A program made the translations under genes and the position numbers. The notes under the pieces are model-generated. The model was given only the letters and a program-made list of their open reading frames with translations, ran no database searches and was not told the origin of the DNA. Of a stretch of DNA of 64,000 nucleotides, positions 54,419-63,256 are shown one piece after another (position 1 is the stretch's first letter; the number at the start of each line of letters is the position of its first letter). Source of the DNA: Bacteroides uniformis (GTDB taxonomy: Bacteria; Bacteroidota; Bacteroidia; Bacteroidales; Bacteroidaceae); assembly GCF_025147485.1 (NCBI RefSeq), contig NZ_CP102263.1:509501-573500 (forward strand), written 5' to 3'.

Positions 54419-55429
54419 TTACCCCAGCAACTGTGGCAGGAAAGAAGAAATTATCAAGACTGCCAAGCCTATGACAAGCACTGTAATTGTCTTGGGTGTA
54501 CACCCTTTCCATTCCTTCAAAAGGATACCCCAAACATTGGAGAACGTTACGTTCAACGACATCAGGATGCACCACGAGAATGTGAGCAATACCGGAGAGG
54601 CAGCAAGGAATCCCTTACCCAAGCTAAGACCAAAGAACTGGCTGTACCACAACACACCGGCCAAAGCACAAAACAAGACATTGTTTACATAAAGGGATTT
54701 CTTGCCATAATCGCCCCAACTTTTGTTCCTGGAATTCTGATAGAAACAATAGACGGCATTCGTAATGAAACCACCCAGTGTCACCATCAATGTAGCAGGC
54801 AGTGTCTTGAATATATCCGCACTTTCAGCAAAACAGAGTTTCTCTCCAAAACCCAATCCTATACTGAAACACGCACTCATAAATCCGGCAAGAAGGGCTA
54901 CAATAATACCTTTAGTAAAATTGAAATCCTTTACGGCCTTCTTCTTCTCTTCTTCGCTCAGGCTGGCAGACTTCATGCTACCGGCCAGACCGATAATGCC
55001 AATACCTACCAACGTGACCACTACACCAACAATAACCGATGTTGTCAAATCTCCTGCCTTACCAGTAAATACCGGAGTCAATATCGTTCCCAATCCGGCA
55101 CAAGTACCCAAAGCGATAGACTGCCCAAGAGCTACGCCCAAATAGCGCATAGACAAACCAAACGTCAGTCCCCCCACTCCCCATAAAGCTCCGAAGAACA
55201 TAGTCCAAAGCGTATCCGCAGGATTGTTTGCATAAATCTCGAACAGCGAATTGCCGGCAGGTACTGCCAGCAACGCGCCCAAGAACGGAAAAACCAGCCA
55301 AGCGAAAACACCTTGTACAATCCAATACGACTCCCAGCTCCACTCCTTGATGCGGTTAATGGGTACATAGCAACTGGATTGGCAGAATGCTCCGATGGCA
55401 ATAATCAATAACCCTAATATTATTTCCAT
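54419..55429 (-). CDS. rhaP: L-rhamnose/H+ symporter, RhaT family
   Basis: A 336-residue inner-membrane protein with about ten hydrophobic helices starting MEIILGLLIIAIGAFCQSSCYVP. RhaT-type patterns include WESYWIVQGVFAWLVFPFLGALL and GALWGVGGLTFGLSMRYLGVALGQSIALG. It imports L-rhamnose, and its place between the isomerase and aldolase genes supports this. Confidence 0.92.
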   Translation of the reverse strand: MEIILGLLIIAIGAFCQSSCYVPINRIKEWSWESYWIVQGVFAWLVFPFLGALLAVPAGNSLFEIYANNPADTLWTMFFGALWGVGGLTFGLSMRYLGVALGQSIALGTCAGLGTILTPVFTGKAGDLTTSVIVGVVVTLVGIGIIGLAGSMKSASLSEEEKKKAVKDFNFTKGIIVALLAGFMSACFSIGLGFGEKLCFAESADIFKTLPATLMVTLGGFITNAVYCFYQNSRNKSWGDYGKKSLYVNNVLFCALAGVLWYSQFFGLSLGKGFLAASPVLLTFSWCILMSLNVTFSNVWGILLKEWKGCTPKTITVLVIGLAVLIISSFLPQLLG

Positions 55430-55451
55430 TTCTGTCAGTTACAAGGGTTTC

Positions 55452-56705
55452 CTATCCTCTTTTAGAGGTTACATTAGCTTCATACTTCTCTATTTCAGCG
55501 ATGAACTCCTCACCTACCGGAACATTGTTTTTCAGACAGAACATGTCCCAAACAGCGTTCCAAGGCAAAGCCTTAGCCTCTTCGAGCAGAGCAAGGCGCT
55601 GGAAACCTTGACCGGTGGCCTCATATTCGCGAAGCTTTGCCAATGGTTCTAGTAACGCACGCAACATGCATTTCTGCGCCGCACGGGTACCGATTACATA
55701 AGCACCGATACGGTTGATGGAAGCATCAAAATAATCAAGACCAATGTGTACACGGTCCAGTGCATCGCAACGGACAATTTCTTGGAAAAGTTCAAGAGTG
55801 GGGTCATCCATGATAGTTACATGGTCAGAATCCCAACGTACCGGACGGCTTACGTGGAGCATCAGCTCAGGGACAAAGAGCAACATGGAAGACACCTTGT
55901 CTGCAGCACTTTCCGTAGGATGGAAGTGCCCGGTATCAATAGTAATAAGTTTCTGATGCTGTACACTATAGCCCATACAGAATTCATTGGAGCCTACTGT
56001 ATAACTCTCTAAACCTATGCCAAACACCTTCGATTCAAGGCAGTTCTTCATATGCTTGTATTCCGTAGCAAAAATACGGTCGAGAGAATCTTTGAAAAGC
56101 ACACGATACTTCATACGGTTTACAGTGATATCCTTGCTACCATCATGCACCCAAAGATTCATGATGCAGGGATCTCCCTGGCGGCGCCCCATTTCTTCGG
56201 CAATGGCACGACAACGTTTAGTATGTTCGACCCAAAAGTCACGGATACCTTGGTCCGGATGAGCCAGAGAAAGATTACCGCTCTTCGGATGAGAGAAAGA
56301 AGTGGAATTAAAATCCAATTTTATACCATTCTCGGCTGCCCATTGCATCCAGCTTTCGAAATGTTTCACCTCTACCTGATCGCGATCTACGAAGGTACCG
56401 CCAAAGTCACCGTAAATCTCATGCAAATTCAAACGGTGCTTACCGGGGATATAAGAAGCAGCTTTCAAAATATCGGAACGCAGTTCTTCCATATTACGGG
56501 CTTTACCGGGATAGTTTCCTGTTGTCTGGATACCACCGGTCAATGAGCCGGCAGATTCGAATCCCTGAACATCATCGGCCTGCCAACAATGCATGGAGAT
56601 AGACACTTTCTGAAGTTGCTCCATTACTTTTTCTACATCCAATCCGAGAGCTGCGTAACGCTCTTTAGCAATTTCATACGCTTTGTTTATCAATTCTTCT
56701 TTCAT
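55452..56705 (-). CDS. rhaI: L-rhamnose isomerase
   Basis: A 417-residue cytoplasmic enzyme converting L-rhamnose to L-rhamnulose. Family segments include SMHCWQADDVQGFE near residue 40, WVHDGSKD, ESYTVGSNEFCMGYS, IDTGHFHPTE with metal ligands, and HVSRPVRWDSDHV. Length fits RhaA of E. coli (419). It lies 22 bases upstream of the permease gene. Confidence 0.96.
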   Translation of the reverse strand: MKEELINKAYEIAKERYAALGLDVEKVMEQLQKVSISMHCWQADDVQGFESAGSLTGGIQTTGNYPGKARNMEELRSDILKAASYIPGKHRLNLHEIYGDFGGTFVDRDQVEVKHFESWMQWAAENGIKLDFNSTSFSHPKSGNLSLAHPDQGIRDFWVEHTKRCRAIAEEMGRRQGDPCIMNLWVHDGSKDITVNRMKYRVLFKDSLDRIFATEYKHMKNCLESKVFGIGLESYTVGSNEFCMGYSVQHQKLITIDTGHFHPTESAADKVSSMLLFVPELMLHVSRPVRWDSDHVTIMDDPTLELFQEIVRCDALDRVHIGLDYFDASINRIGAYVIGTRAAQKCMLRALLEPLAKLREYEATGQGFQRLALLEEAKALPWNAVWDMFCLKNNVPVGEEFIAEIEKYEANVTSKRG

Positions 56706-56746
56706 GATACGTGATTTGATTATGAGTTATAAGTTATTGGTAATCA

Positions 56747-58219
56747 TTATCCATTATAATTAGTCATCGTCAATTGCTTGAAGTGCAGGTAAGCGGTATT
56801 CCAATCCTCCATATCCTGCGGATAGAAAGTCTTTAATGGTATGGAACGGTTGATGAGCTGTCTCATGGAAGCAATGTCTCTAGCTGCTCCGGCAGCCAAT
56901 GCCTGAACCATAACGTTACCGATAGCAGTAGCTTCGGAAGGTCCGGCAATCACGGGAATACCGACAGCATTGGCTGTCCACTGGTTAAGCAGTTCGTTAC
57001 GGCTACCGCCACCGATAACATGTAAAGCCTCCACCGGACGTGGTGAAAGATTTCGCAGGCTATCCAGCACCTGACGGTATCTCAAAGCAAGACTCTCAAA
57101 GATACAGCGTACTATCTGTCCATGTGTCATGGGAATAGGCTGACGATAATCGGAACAATAGGTCTTGATGGCTTGCTCCATATTCGCCGGATTGGTAAAC
57201 AAAGCATCATCCGGATTAATTAGACTACGGAATGGTTCACAAGTACCAGCCTCAACGATGAGTTCAGAATAAGGGATTTCCCCCCATTCGGTACGGCAAC
57301 GTTCAAGCAGCCACATACCACAAATATTTTTTAACAAACGAATGGTTCCTTCCACACCGCCTTCATTCGTAAAATTCAAGGATTCTGTTTCAGCAGTAAT
57401 GACTGGAGCATCCGTCTCCACTCCCATCAGAGACCAAGTACCACTACTTAGATAAGCAAAATTACGGTCCATGGCAGGTACGGCAGCAACAGCAGAAGCC
57501 GTATCATGCCCGGCAACAGCTATCACGGGGACAGCGCCAAGTCCGGTTATTCGTTGTACTTCCTCCGTCAAGCCCCCTATTTTTTCACCAGGATAGACAA
57601 AACGCCCGAAATGAGCTTGTGTCAGTCCAATCTCCTGCAGCAAGGCATCCTCCAGCCTGCAGGTATTGGCATTTACCAACTGTGCCGTACTGGCAATAGT
57701 ATACTCCGTTACCATCTGACCGGTCAACATATAGCTCAAAGCATCAGGCATAAACAGCAATTTATCTGCAGCTGCCAATGCACTGTCATGATTACGGCGT
57801 AATGTATCAAGTTGGAACAAGGAGTTGAAATTCATCACCTGAATCCCCGTCCATCCATACACATGGCTACGAGGTATACGTGTGAAGAACGCTTCCGGAG
57901 CACCCACCGTATGAGGGTCACGATAGGAATACGGCTGGCGAAGAAATCCCCCATCCTTACCTACACAGACAAAATCTACTCCCCAAGTGTCGATACCGAT
58001 GGAAGTTATTTCTACACCTTTACGGGCGGCAATCCTTAGCCCTTCAATAATATGACGGTAAAGTTCATAAATATCCCAGTAAAAATGTCTGCCAGCTTCA
58101 ATCAGATGATTTGGGAAACGGTTTACTTCTTCCATTTCCAAACCATTCGAAGTAAAAGTTCCCAGAATTGTGCGACCACTGGTAGCCCCCAAGTCGACCG
58201 CAAAAAAGCATTGTTTCAT
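56747..58219 (-). CDS. rhaK: L-rhamnulokinase
   Basis: A 490-residue FGGY-family kinase (RhaB type). FAVDLGATSGRTILG is the N-terminal ATPase motif, followed by SIGIDTWGVDFV, AVAGHDTASAVAAVP, YLSSGTWSLMGVE and the FGGY-like C-terminal ALHVIGGGSRNELLNQWTA. It phosphorylates L-rhamnulose with ATP. It is first in the rhamnose operon, 41 bases before rhaI. Confidence 0.95.
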   Translation of the reverse strand: MKQCFFAVDLGATSGRTILGTFTSNGLEMEEVNRFPNHLIEAGRHFYWDIYELYRHIIEGLRIAARKGVEITSIGIDTWGVDFVCVGKDGGFLRQPYSYRDPHTVGAPEAFFTRIPRSHVYGWTGIQVMNFNSLFQLDTLRRNHDSALAAADKLLFMPDALSYMLTGQMVTEYTIASTAQLVNANTCRLEDALLQEIGLTQAHFGRFVYPGEKIGGLTEEVQRITGLGAVPVIAVAGHDTASAVAAVPAMDRNFAYLSSGTWSLMGVETDAPVITAETESLNFTNEGGVEGTIRLLKNICGMWLLERCRTEWGEIPYSELIVEAGTCEPFRSLINPDDALFTNPANMEQAIKTYCSDYRQPIPMTHGQIVRCIFESLALRYRQVLDSLRNLSPRPVEALHVIGGGSRNELLNQWTANAVGIPVIAGPSEATAIGNVMVQALAAGAARDIASMRQLINRSIPLKTFYPQDMEDWNTAYLHFKQLTMTNYNG

Positions 58220-58533
58220 GGTAATTAGTTTTAGTTGCTATTCAACGATACAAAAATAGGAGATTATCCCCCTACTTTTTGTACAGTTTTTGATTGAAAG
58301 GGTGTCAGATTTGACAATTGCATATCTATTCTATATTATATCAACATTTACCAAAGACATACGGAAACAATCTCCAATAACGTAAAAGAACAAACAAGAC
58401 TCCAACAAAGAGAACAAAAACAACATATACAGTACACCCGATGTATAAAAAGAATAAAAAAGCTCTCCTTTTTGCATATTCTTTCCGAAATAATCCCTAA
58501 TTTTGCACTACTCTTAGAATAATTATACAGAAA
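58220..58533. promoter_or_regulatory. Divergent region between rhaK and argR
   Basis: This is 314 AT-rich bases with no gene. A minus-strand TATTTTTG (58258-58251) is a -7 candidate 32 bases upstream of rhaK, without a well-placed TTG, as expected for a RhaR-dependent promoter. On the plus strand TAATTTTG (58498-58505) lies 29 bases before argR, with TTTG at 58471-58474 (23-base spacer, a little long). No clear ARG box or RhaR repeat was identified. Confidence 0.45.
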
Positions 58534-59007
58534 ATGAAGAAAAAAGCCAATCGGTTAGACGCCATCAAGATGATTATCTCAAGCAAAGACGTCAGTTCTC
58601 AGGAAGAACTGTTGCAAGCTTTGAGCAAGGAAGGCTTTGAACTGACACAAGCCACCTTGTCACGCGACTTGAAACAGCTGAAAGTAGCGAAAGCAGCGAA
58701 CATGAACGGTAAATACGTATATGTGCTGCCCAACAACATCATGTATAAACGTTCGAACGACCAGAGTGCAAGTGAAATGCTGATGACAAGCGGATTCGTT
58801 TCACTTCAATTTTCGGGCAATATTGCCGTCATCCGTACCCGGCCCGGATATGCCAGCAGCATGGCCTACGACATCGACAACCGAGAGTGTCCCGCCATTC
58901 TGGGTACCATTGCCGGAGATGACACCATCATGCTGGTGGTGCACGAAGCAGCGTCACATGACGAGGTACGCAGCTTCCTATCGCAAATCATCCCGAACAT
59001 TAAATGA
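58534..59007 (+). CDS. argR: Arginine repressor
   Basis: A 157-residue ArgR/AhrC protein. The N-terminal winged helix reads RLDAIKMIISSKDVSSQEELLQAL.. and TQATLSRDLKQLKVAKA. The C-terminal hexamerisation and arginine-binding domain has NIAVIRTRPGYASSMAYDID and LGTIAGDDTIMLV. It binds arginine and controls the operon it heads. Confidence 0.95.
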   Translation: MKKKANRLDAIKMIISSKDVSSQEELLQALSKEGFELTQATLSRDLKQLKVAKAANMNGKYVYVLPNNIMYKRSNDQSASEMLMTSGFVSLQFSGNIAVIRTRPGYASSMAYDIDNRECPAILGTIAGDDTIMLVVHEAASHDEVRSFLSQIIPNIK

Positions 59008-59043
59008 TAGATAACAACAAAAAAACAAGAAATTAAATAAGAA

Positions 59044-59601
59044 ATGGATTCGAAACAAATTGATGTGATGGTGGCTGACGCCTCACATGAAGTTTACGTA
59101 GACAAGATTTTGGATACCATCCGGGAAGCTGCCAAGGTACGCGGAACGGGCATCGCAGAACGCACACACGAATACGTAGCTACTAAAATGAAAGAAGGAA
59201 AGGCCATCATAGCCTTGTGTGGAGATGATTTTGCCGGTTTCACCTACATAGAGAGCTGGGGTAACAAGCAATATGTAGCAACCTCCGGTTTGATAGTACA
59301 CCCCAAATATCGGGGACTGGGGCTGGCAAAACGTATCAAGACCGCTTCTTTCCGCCTGGCACGCCTACGCTGGCCTAATGCTAAAGTTTTCAGTCTCACC
59401 AGCGGAGCTGCCGTCATGAAAATGAATACCGAGCTGGGATATGTGCCCGTCACCTTCAACGAACTGACCGATGACGAATCGTTCTGGAAAGGTTGCGAAG
59501 GCTGTATAAACCATGATATATTGGTAGCTAAGAACCGTAAATTCTGCATTTGCACAGCAATGCTTTACGACCCGAAGCTGCACGAAGAGGATAAAATATA
59601 A
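59044..59601 (+). CDS. GNAT-family acyltransferase in the arginine operon
   Basis: A 185-residue GNAT protein with the acyl-CoA-binding motif VHPKYRGLGLAKRIK (86-100). Its C-terminal third has Cys151, Cys154, Cys168 and Cys170 (GCEGC.. FCIC), a possible metal site. Being second in the operon, it probably acylates glutamate as the first step of arginine synthesis. Since Bacteroides is known to use N-succinylated intermediates (N-succinylornithine transcarbamylase), the acyl group may be succinyl. That role is inferred, not demonstrated by motif. Confidence 0.8.
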   Translation: MDSKQIDVMVADASHEVYVDKILDTIREAAKVRGTGIAERTHEYVATKMKEGKAIIALCGDDFAGFTYIESWGNKQYVATSGLIVHPKYRGLGLAKRIKTASFRLARLRWPNAKVFSLTSGAAVMKMNTELGYVPVTFNELTDDESFWKGCEGCINHDILVAKNRKFCICTAMLYDPKLHEEDKI

Positions 59602-59614
59602 AAATACTAAGGAT

Positions 59615-60820
59615 ATGGAAAAGAAGAAGAAAGTAGTAGTCGCATTCAGCGGAGGTTTGGATACCTCGTTTACGGTGATGTATCTTACCAAAGAAAAAGG
59701 GTACGAAGTATATGCAGCTTGTGCCAATACGGGCGGTTTCAGTGCTGAACAGTTGAAGACAAACGAAGAAAATGCCTACAAGCTGGGCGCCAAAGAATAC
59801 GTCACCCTCGACGTGACGCAGGAATACTATGAGAAAAGCTTGAAATACATGGTATTCGGCAATGTTTTGCGTAACGGCACCTATCCTATCTCTGTAAGTT
59901 CCGAACGTATCTTCCAAGCATTGGCCATTGCACGCTATGCCAACGAAATCGGCGCGGATGCCATCGCCCACGGTTCTACAGGTGCGGGTAACGACCAGAT
60001 TCGTTTCGACATGACTTTCCTCGTCATGGCTCCGGGCGTGGAAATCATCACGCTGACACGCGACATGGCACTGAGCCGTCAGGAAGAGATTGATTATCTG
60101 AACAAACACGGCTTTGCCGCCGACTTCACCAAACTAAAATATTCCTATAACGTAGGTTTGTGGGGCACTTCCATTTGTGGTGGCGAGATTCTGGATTCCG
60201 CGCAAGGGTTGCCCGAAAGCGCCTATCTGAAACACTGCACCAAAGAGGGCAGCGAGCAGTTGCGCCTCACTTTTGAAAAAGGTGAGCTGAAAGCCGTGAA
60301 CGACGAGACATTCGACGACCCCATCAAAGCCATCCAGAAGGTAGAAGAGATTGGTGCGGCATACGGTATCGGACGCGACATGCACGTAGGCGACACGATT
60401 ATCGGTATCAAAGGCCGCGTAGGTTTCGAAGCTGCCGCACCTATGCTGATTATCGGAGCACACAAGTTCCTCGAGAAGTACACTTTGAGCAAATGGCAGC
60501 AATACTGGAAGGACCAGGTAGCCAACTGGTATGGCATGTTCCTGCACGAAAGCCAATATCTGGAACCAGTAATGCGCGACATCGAAGCCATGCTGGAATC
60601 CTCGCAACGCAACGTAAACGGTACGGCTATCCTCGAACTTCACCCGCTCTGCTTTTCTACCGTAGGTGTAGAAAGCAAAGATGACCTTGTGAAAAACAAG
60701 TTTGGCGAATACGGTGAGATGCAGAAAGGATGGACGGCAGAAGATGCCAAGGGCTTCATCAAAGTAACCTCCACAGCACTGCGTGCTTATTATTCAAATC
60801 ATAAAGACGAGAAAATCTAA
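59615..60820 (+). CDS. argG: Argininosuccinate synthase
   Basis: A 401-residue enzyme with the ATP pyrophosphatase loop VVVAFSGGLDTSFT, then AHGSTGAGNDQIRFD and YSYNVGLWGTSICGGE. It joins citrulline and aspartate. The start is 13 bases after the GNAT gene. The stop codon is immediately followed by the ATG of the PspC gene. Confidence 0.96.
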   Translation: MEKKKKVVVAFSGGLDTSFTVMYLTKEKGYEVYAACANTGGFSAEQLKTNEENAYKLGAKEYVTLDVTQEYYEKSLKYMVFGNVLRNGTYPISVSSERIFQALAIARYANEIGADAIAHGSTGAGNDQIRFDMTFLVMAPGVEIITLTRDMALSRQEEIDYLNKHGFAADFTKLKYSYNVGLWGTSICGGEILDSAQGLPESAYLKHCTKEGSEQLRLTFEKGELKAVNDETFDDPIKAIQKVEEIGAAYGIGRDMHVGDTIIGIKGRVGFEAAAPMLIIGAHKFLEKYTLSKWQQYWKDQVANWYGMFLHESQYLEPVMRDIEAMLESSQRNVNGTAILELHPLCFSTVGVESKDDLVKNKFGEYGEMQKGWTAEDAKGFIKVTSTALRAYYSNHKDEKI

Positions 60821-61039
60821 ATGACCGGCAGGAAGCAAAAACTGACACGTCCCCGGACTGGAAGGATGCTTTCAGGCGTATGTGCAGGACTGGCAAACTT
60901 TTTCGGACTCGATGTCTCATTGGTGCGTATCGTTTATACGTTCGCCACGATCTTTACTGCATTTGCAGGCATACCCATATACATTATAATGCTAATTGTT
61001 ATACCACAAGAACCAAATAGATATTATCGAAATGATTAA
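60821..61039 (+). CDS. PspC-domain small membrane protein
   Basis: A 72-residue protein: basic N-terminus (TGRKQKLTRPRTG), then the PspC pattern RMLSGVCAGLANFFGLDVSLVRIVY with one hydrophobic segment (ATIFTAFAGIPIYIIMLIVIP) and a short polar tail. PspC domains occur in phage-shock and membrane-stress proteins. It begins directly at the argG stop and its end overlaps the argC start by 8 bases, so it is translationally coupled within the operon. Its link to arginine synthesis is unknown. Confidence 0.88.
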   Translation: MTGRKQKLTRPRTGRMLSGVCAGLANFFGLDVSLVRIVYTFATIFTAFAGIPIYIIMLIVIPQEPNRYYRND

Positions 61040-62000
61040 AGTAGGAATCATCGGCGGAGCCGGATACACGGCAGGCGAACTGATACGTTTGCTGCTCAAC
61101 CATCCGGAAGCGGAAATCGTTTTCATAAACAGCTCAAGCAACGCCGGCAACAAAATTACCGACGTACACGAAGGACTGTACGGCGAAACAGACTTGGTAT
61201 TTACCGACCAGCTCCCGCTGGAAGAAATCGACGTACTCTTTTTCTGTACGGCACATGGTGACACGAAGAAGTTCCTCGAAAGCCACAACGTGCCCGAGGA
61301 ACTGAGAATCATCGACCTCTCCATGGACTACCGCATAGCCTCTCCCGAACACGACTTCATCTACGGCCTGCCGGAGCTGAACCGCCGTGCCACCTGCAAA
61401 GCGAAGCACGTAGCCAATCCGGGCTGCTTTGCCACCTGCATACAGCTGGGCCTGCTGCCGCTCGCCAAACATCTGATGCTGAACGATGATATCATGGTGA
61501 ACGCCATTACCGGAAGTACCGGCGCCGGTGTGAAACCGGGCGCCACGAGCCACTTCAGCTGGCGCAACAACAACATGAGCGTCTACAAAGCTTTCGAGCA
61601 CCAGCATGTGCCCGAAATCAAGCAATCGCTCAAACAGCTGCAGAACAGCTTTGATGCGGACATTGACTTCATCCCCTACCGCGGCGACTTCCCGCGCGGC
61701 ATCTTCACCACCATTGTGGTGAAGACCAAAGTGGCCCTGGAAGAAATCGTCCGCATGTATGAAGAATATTACGCCAAAGATTCCTTTACCCACATCGTGG
61801 AGAAGAATATCGACCTGAAGCAAGTGGTAAACACCAACAAGTGCCTCATCCATCTGGAGAAGCATGGCGACAAACTGCTTATCATTTCCTGCATTGATAA
61901 CCTCCTGAAAGGCGCCAGCGGACAAGCTGTCCATAACATGAATTTAATGTTTAACCTGGAAGAGACCGTAGGATTACGGTTGAAACCTTCTGCATTCTAA
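61032..62000 (+). CDS. argC: N-acyl-gamma-glutamyl-phosphate reductase
   Basis: From the ATG at 61032 the product is 322 residues, MIKVGIIGGAGYTAGELIRLL, with the expected nucleotide-binding start. The earlier in-frame ATG (60996) lies inside the PspC gene and is unlikely. The catalytic Cys is in VANPGCFATC, and YRGDFPRGIFTT is conserved. It makes N-acyl (acetyl or succinyl) glutamate semialdehyde. Overlap with the PspC stop suggests coupled translation. Confidence 0.95.
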   Translation: MIKVGIIGGAGYTAGELIRLLLNHPEAEIVFINSSSNAGNKITDVHEGLYGETDLVFTDQLPLEEIDVLFFCTAHGDTKKFLESHNVPEELRIIDLSMDYRIASPEHDFIYGLPELNRRATCKAKHVANPGCFATCIQLGLLPLAKHLMLNDDIMVNAITGSTGAGVKPGATSHFSWRNNNMSVYKAFEHQHVPEIKQSLKQLQNSFDADIDFIPYRGDFPRGIFTTIVVKTKVALEEIVRMYEEYYAKDSFTHIVEKNIDLKQVVNTNKCLIHLEKHGDKLLIISCIDNLLKGASGQAVHNMNLMFNLEETVGLRLKPSAF

Positions 62001-62005
62001 AAAAA

Positions 62006-63127
62006 ATGAATTTATTCGACGTATACCCTCTCTTTGACATCAACATCGTCAAAGGAAAAGGCTGCCATGTATGGGACGAGAACGGTACCGAATACCTCGA
62101 CCTCTACGGTGGTCATGCAGTCATCTCAATCGGACATGCACATCCACATTATGTAGAGATGGTGAGTAACCAAGTTGCTACGTTAGGATTCTACTCAAAC
62201 TCAGTAATTAACAAGCTGCAACAGCAAGTGGCAGAACGCTTGGGAAAAGTCTGTGGCTATGACGACTACTCATTCTTCCTCATCAACAGCGGTGCCGAAG
62301 CCAATGAAAACGCCTTGAAACTCGCCTCTTTCTACAATGGCCGTACCCGTGTGATATCCTTCTCAAAAGCATTCCACGGACGTACCTCACTGGCGGTGGA
62401 AGTAACGAACAATCCTAAAATCATCGCTCCCATCAACAACTGCGGGCACGTCACCTACCTCCCGTTGAACGACATCGAAGCCATGAAGGCCGAATTGTCC
62501 AAAGGAGATGTCTGCGCAGTGATTATCGAAGGCATACAAGGTGTAGGCGGCATCCAACTGCCGACAGACGAATTCATGCAGGCTCTCCGCCAGACTTGTA
62601 CGGAACACAACACGGTCTTGATTCTCGATGAAATCCAAAGCGGCTACGGACGCAGCGGCAAGTTCTTCGCCCATCAGTACAACGGCATCAAAGCCGACAT
62701 CATCACCGTGGCAAAAGGCATCGGCAATGGTTTCCCGATGGCAGGCGTACTCATCAGCCCAATGTTTACACCAGTATACGGGCAACTTGGAACCACTTTC
62801 GGCGGAAACCACCTGGCTTGCAGTGCCGCCCTTGCCGTGCTGGATGTGATAGAGCAGGAAAACCTGATAGAGAATGCAGCCCAAGTCGGCAACTTCCTGA
62901 TAACGGAACTAAAGAAATTCCCTCAAATCAAGGACGTTCGCGGACGCGGACTCATGATAGGGCTGGAATTTGAAGAACCCATCAAGGAACTGCGCCTAAG
63001 ACTACTGAAAGAGCAGCATGTATTCACCGGTGTAAGCGGTACGAATGTACTTCGCCTGCTGCCGCCTCTGTGCCTCGGCATGGATGAAGCAAAGGAATTC
63101 TTGGAACGCTTCAAGAAAGTACTTTAA
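62006..63127 (+). CDS. argD: Acylornithine aminotransferase
   Basis: A 373-residue class III PLP aminotransferase. It has NSGAEANENALKLA for the phosphate site, FHGRTSLAVEVT, ILDEIQSGYGRSGK, and the PLP Lys in ITVAKGIGNGFPMAG. It converts the N-acylglutamate semialdehyde to N-acylornithine. It starts 5 bases after argC and ends at a terminator. Confidence 0.94.
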   Translation: MNLFDVYPLFDINIVKGKGCHVWDENGTEYLDLYGGHAVISIGHAHPHYVEMVSNQVATLGFYSNSVINKLQQQVAERLGKVCGYDDYSFFLINSGAEANENALKLASFYNGRTRVISFSKAFHGRTSLAVEVTNNPKIIAPINNCGHVTYLPLNDIEAMKAELSKGDVCAVIIEGIQGVGGIQLPTDEFMQALRQTCTEHNTVLILDEIQSGYGRSGKFFAHQYNGIKADIITVAKGIGNGFPMAGVLISPMFTPVYGQLGTTFGGNHLACSAALAVLDVIEQENLIENAAQVGNFLITELKKFPQIKDVRGRGLMIGLEFEEPIKELRLRLLKEQHVFTGVSGTNVLRLLPPLCLGMDEAKEFLERFKKVL

Positions 63128-63157
63128 TATTTGACACAAATAATCAGCCAGCAAAAG

Positions 63158-63200
63158 AAACGACCGAAAAGCAGAATACCTTTCTCTCTCGGTCGTTTTT
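63158..63200 (+). terminator. Intrinsic terminator after argD
   Basis: AAACGACCGA (63158-63167) pairs with TCGGTCGTTT (63189-63198), with further T. It ends the arginine operon. A -7-like TACCTTTG at 63216-63223 then serves proC. Confidence 0.9.
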
Positions 63201-63256
63201 TGTAGAAAATTTATCTACCTTTGCCAGCAAAACAACTCTTTTAACAACAAAAAGAT

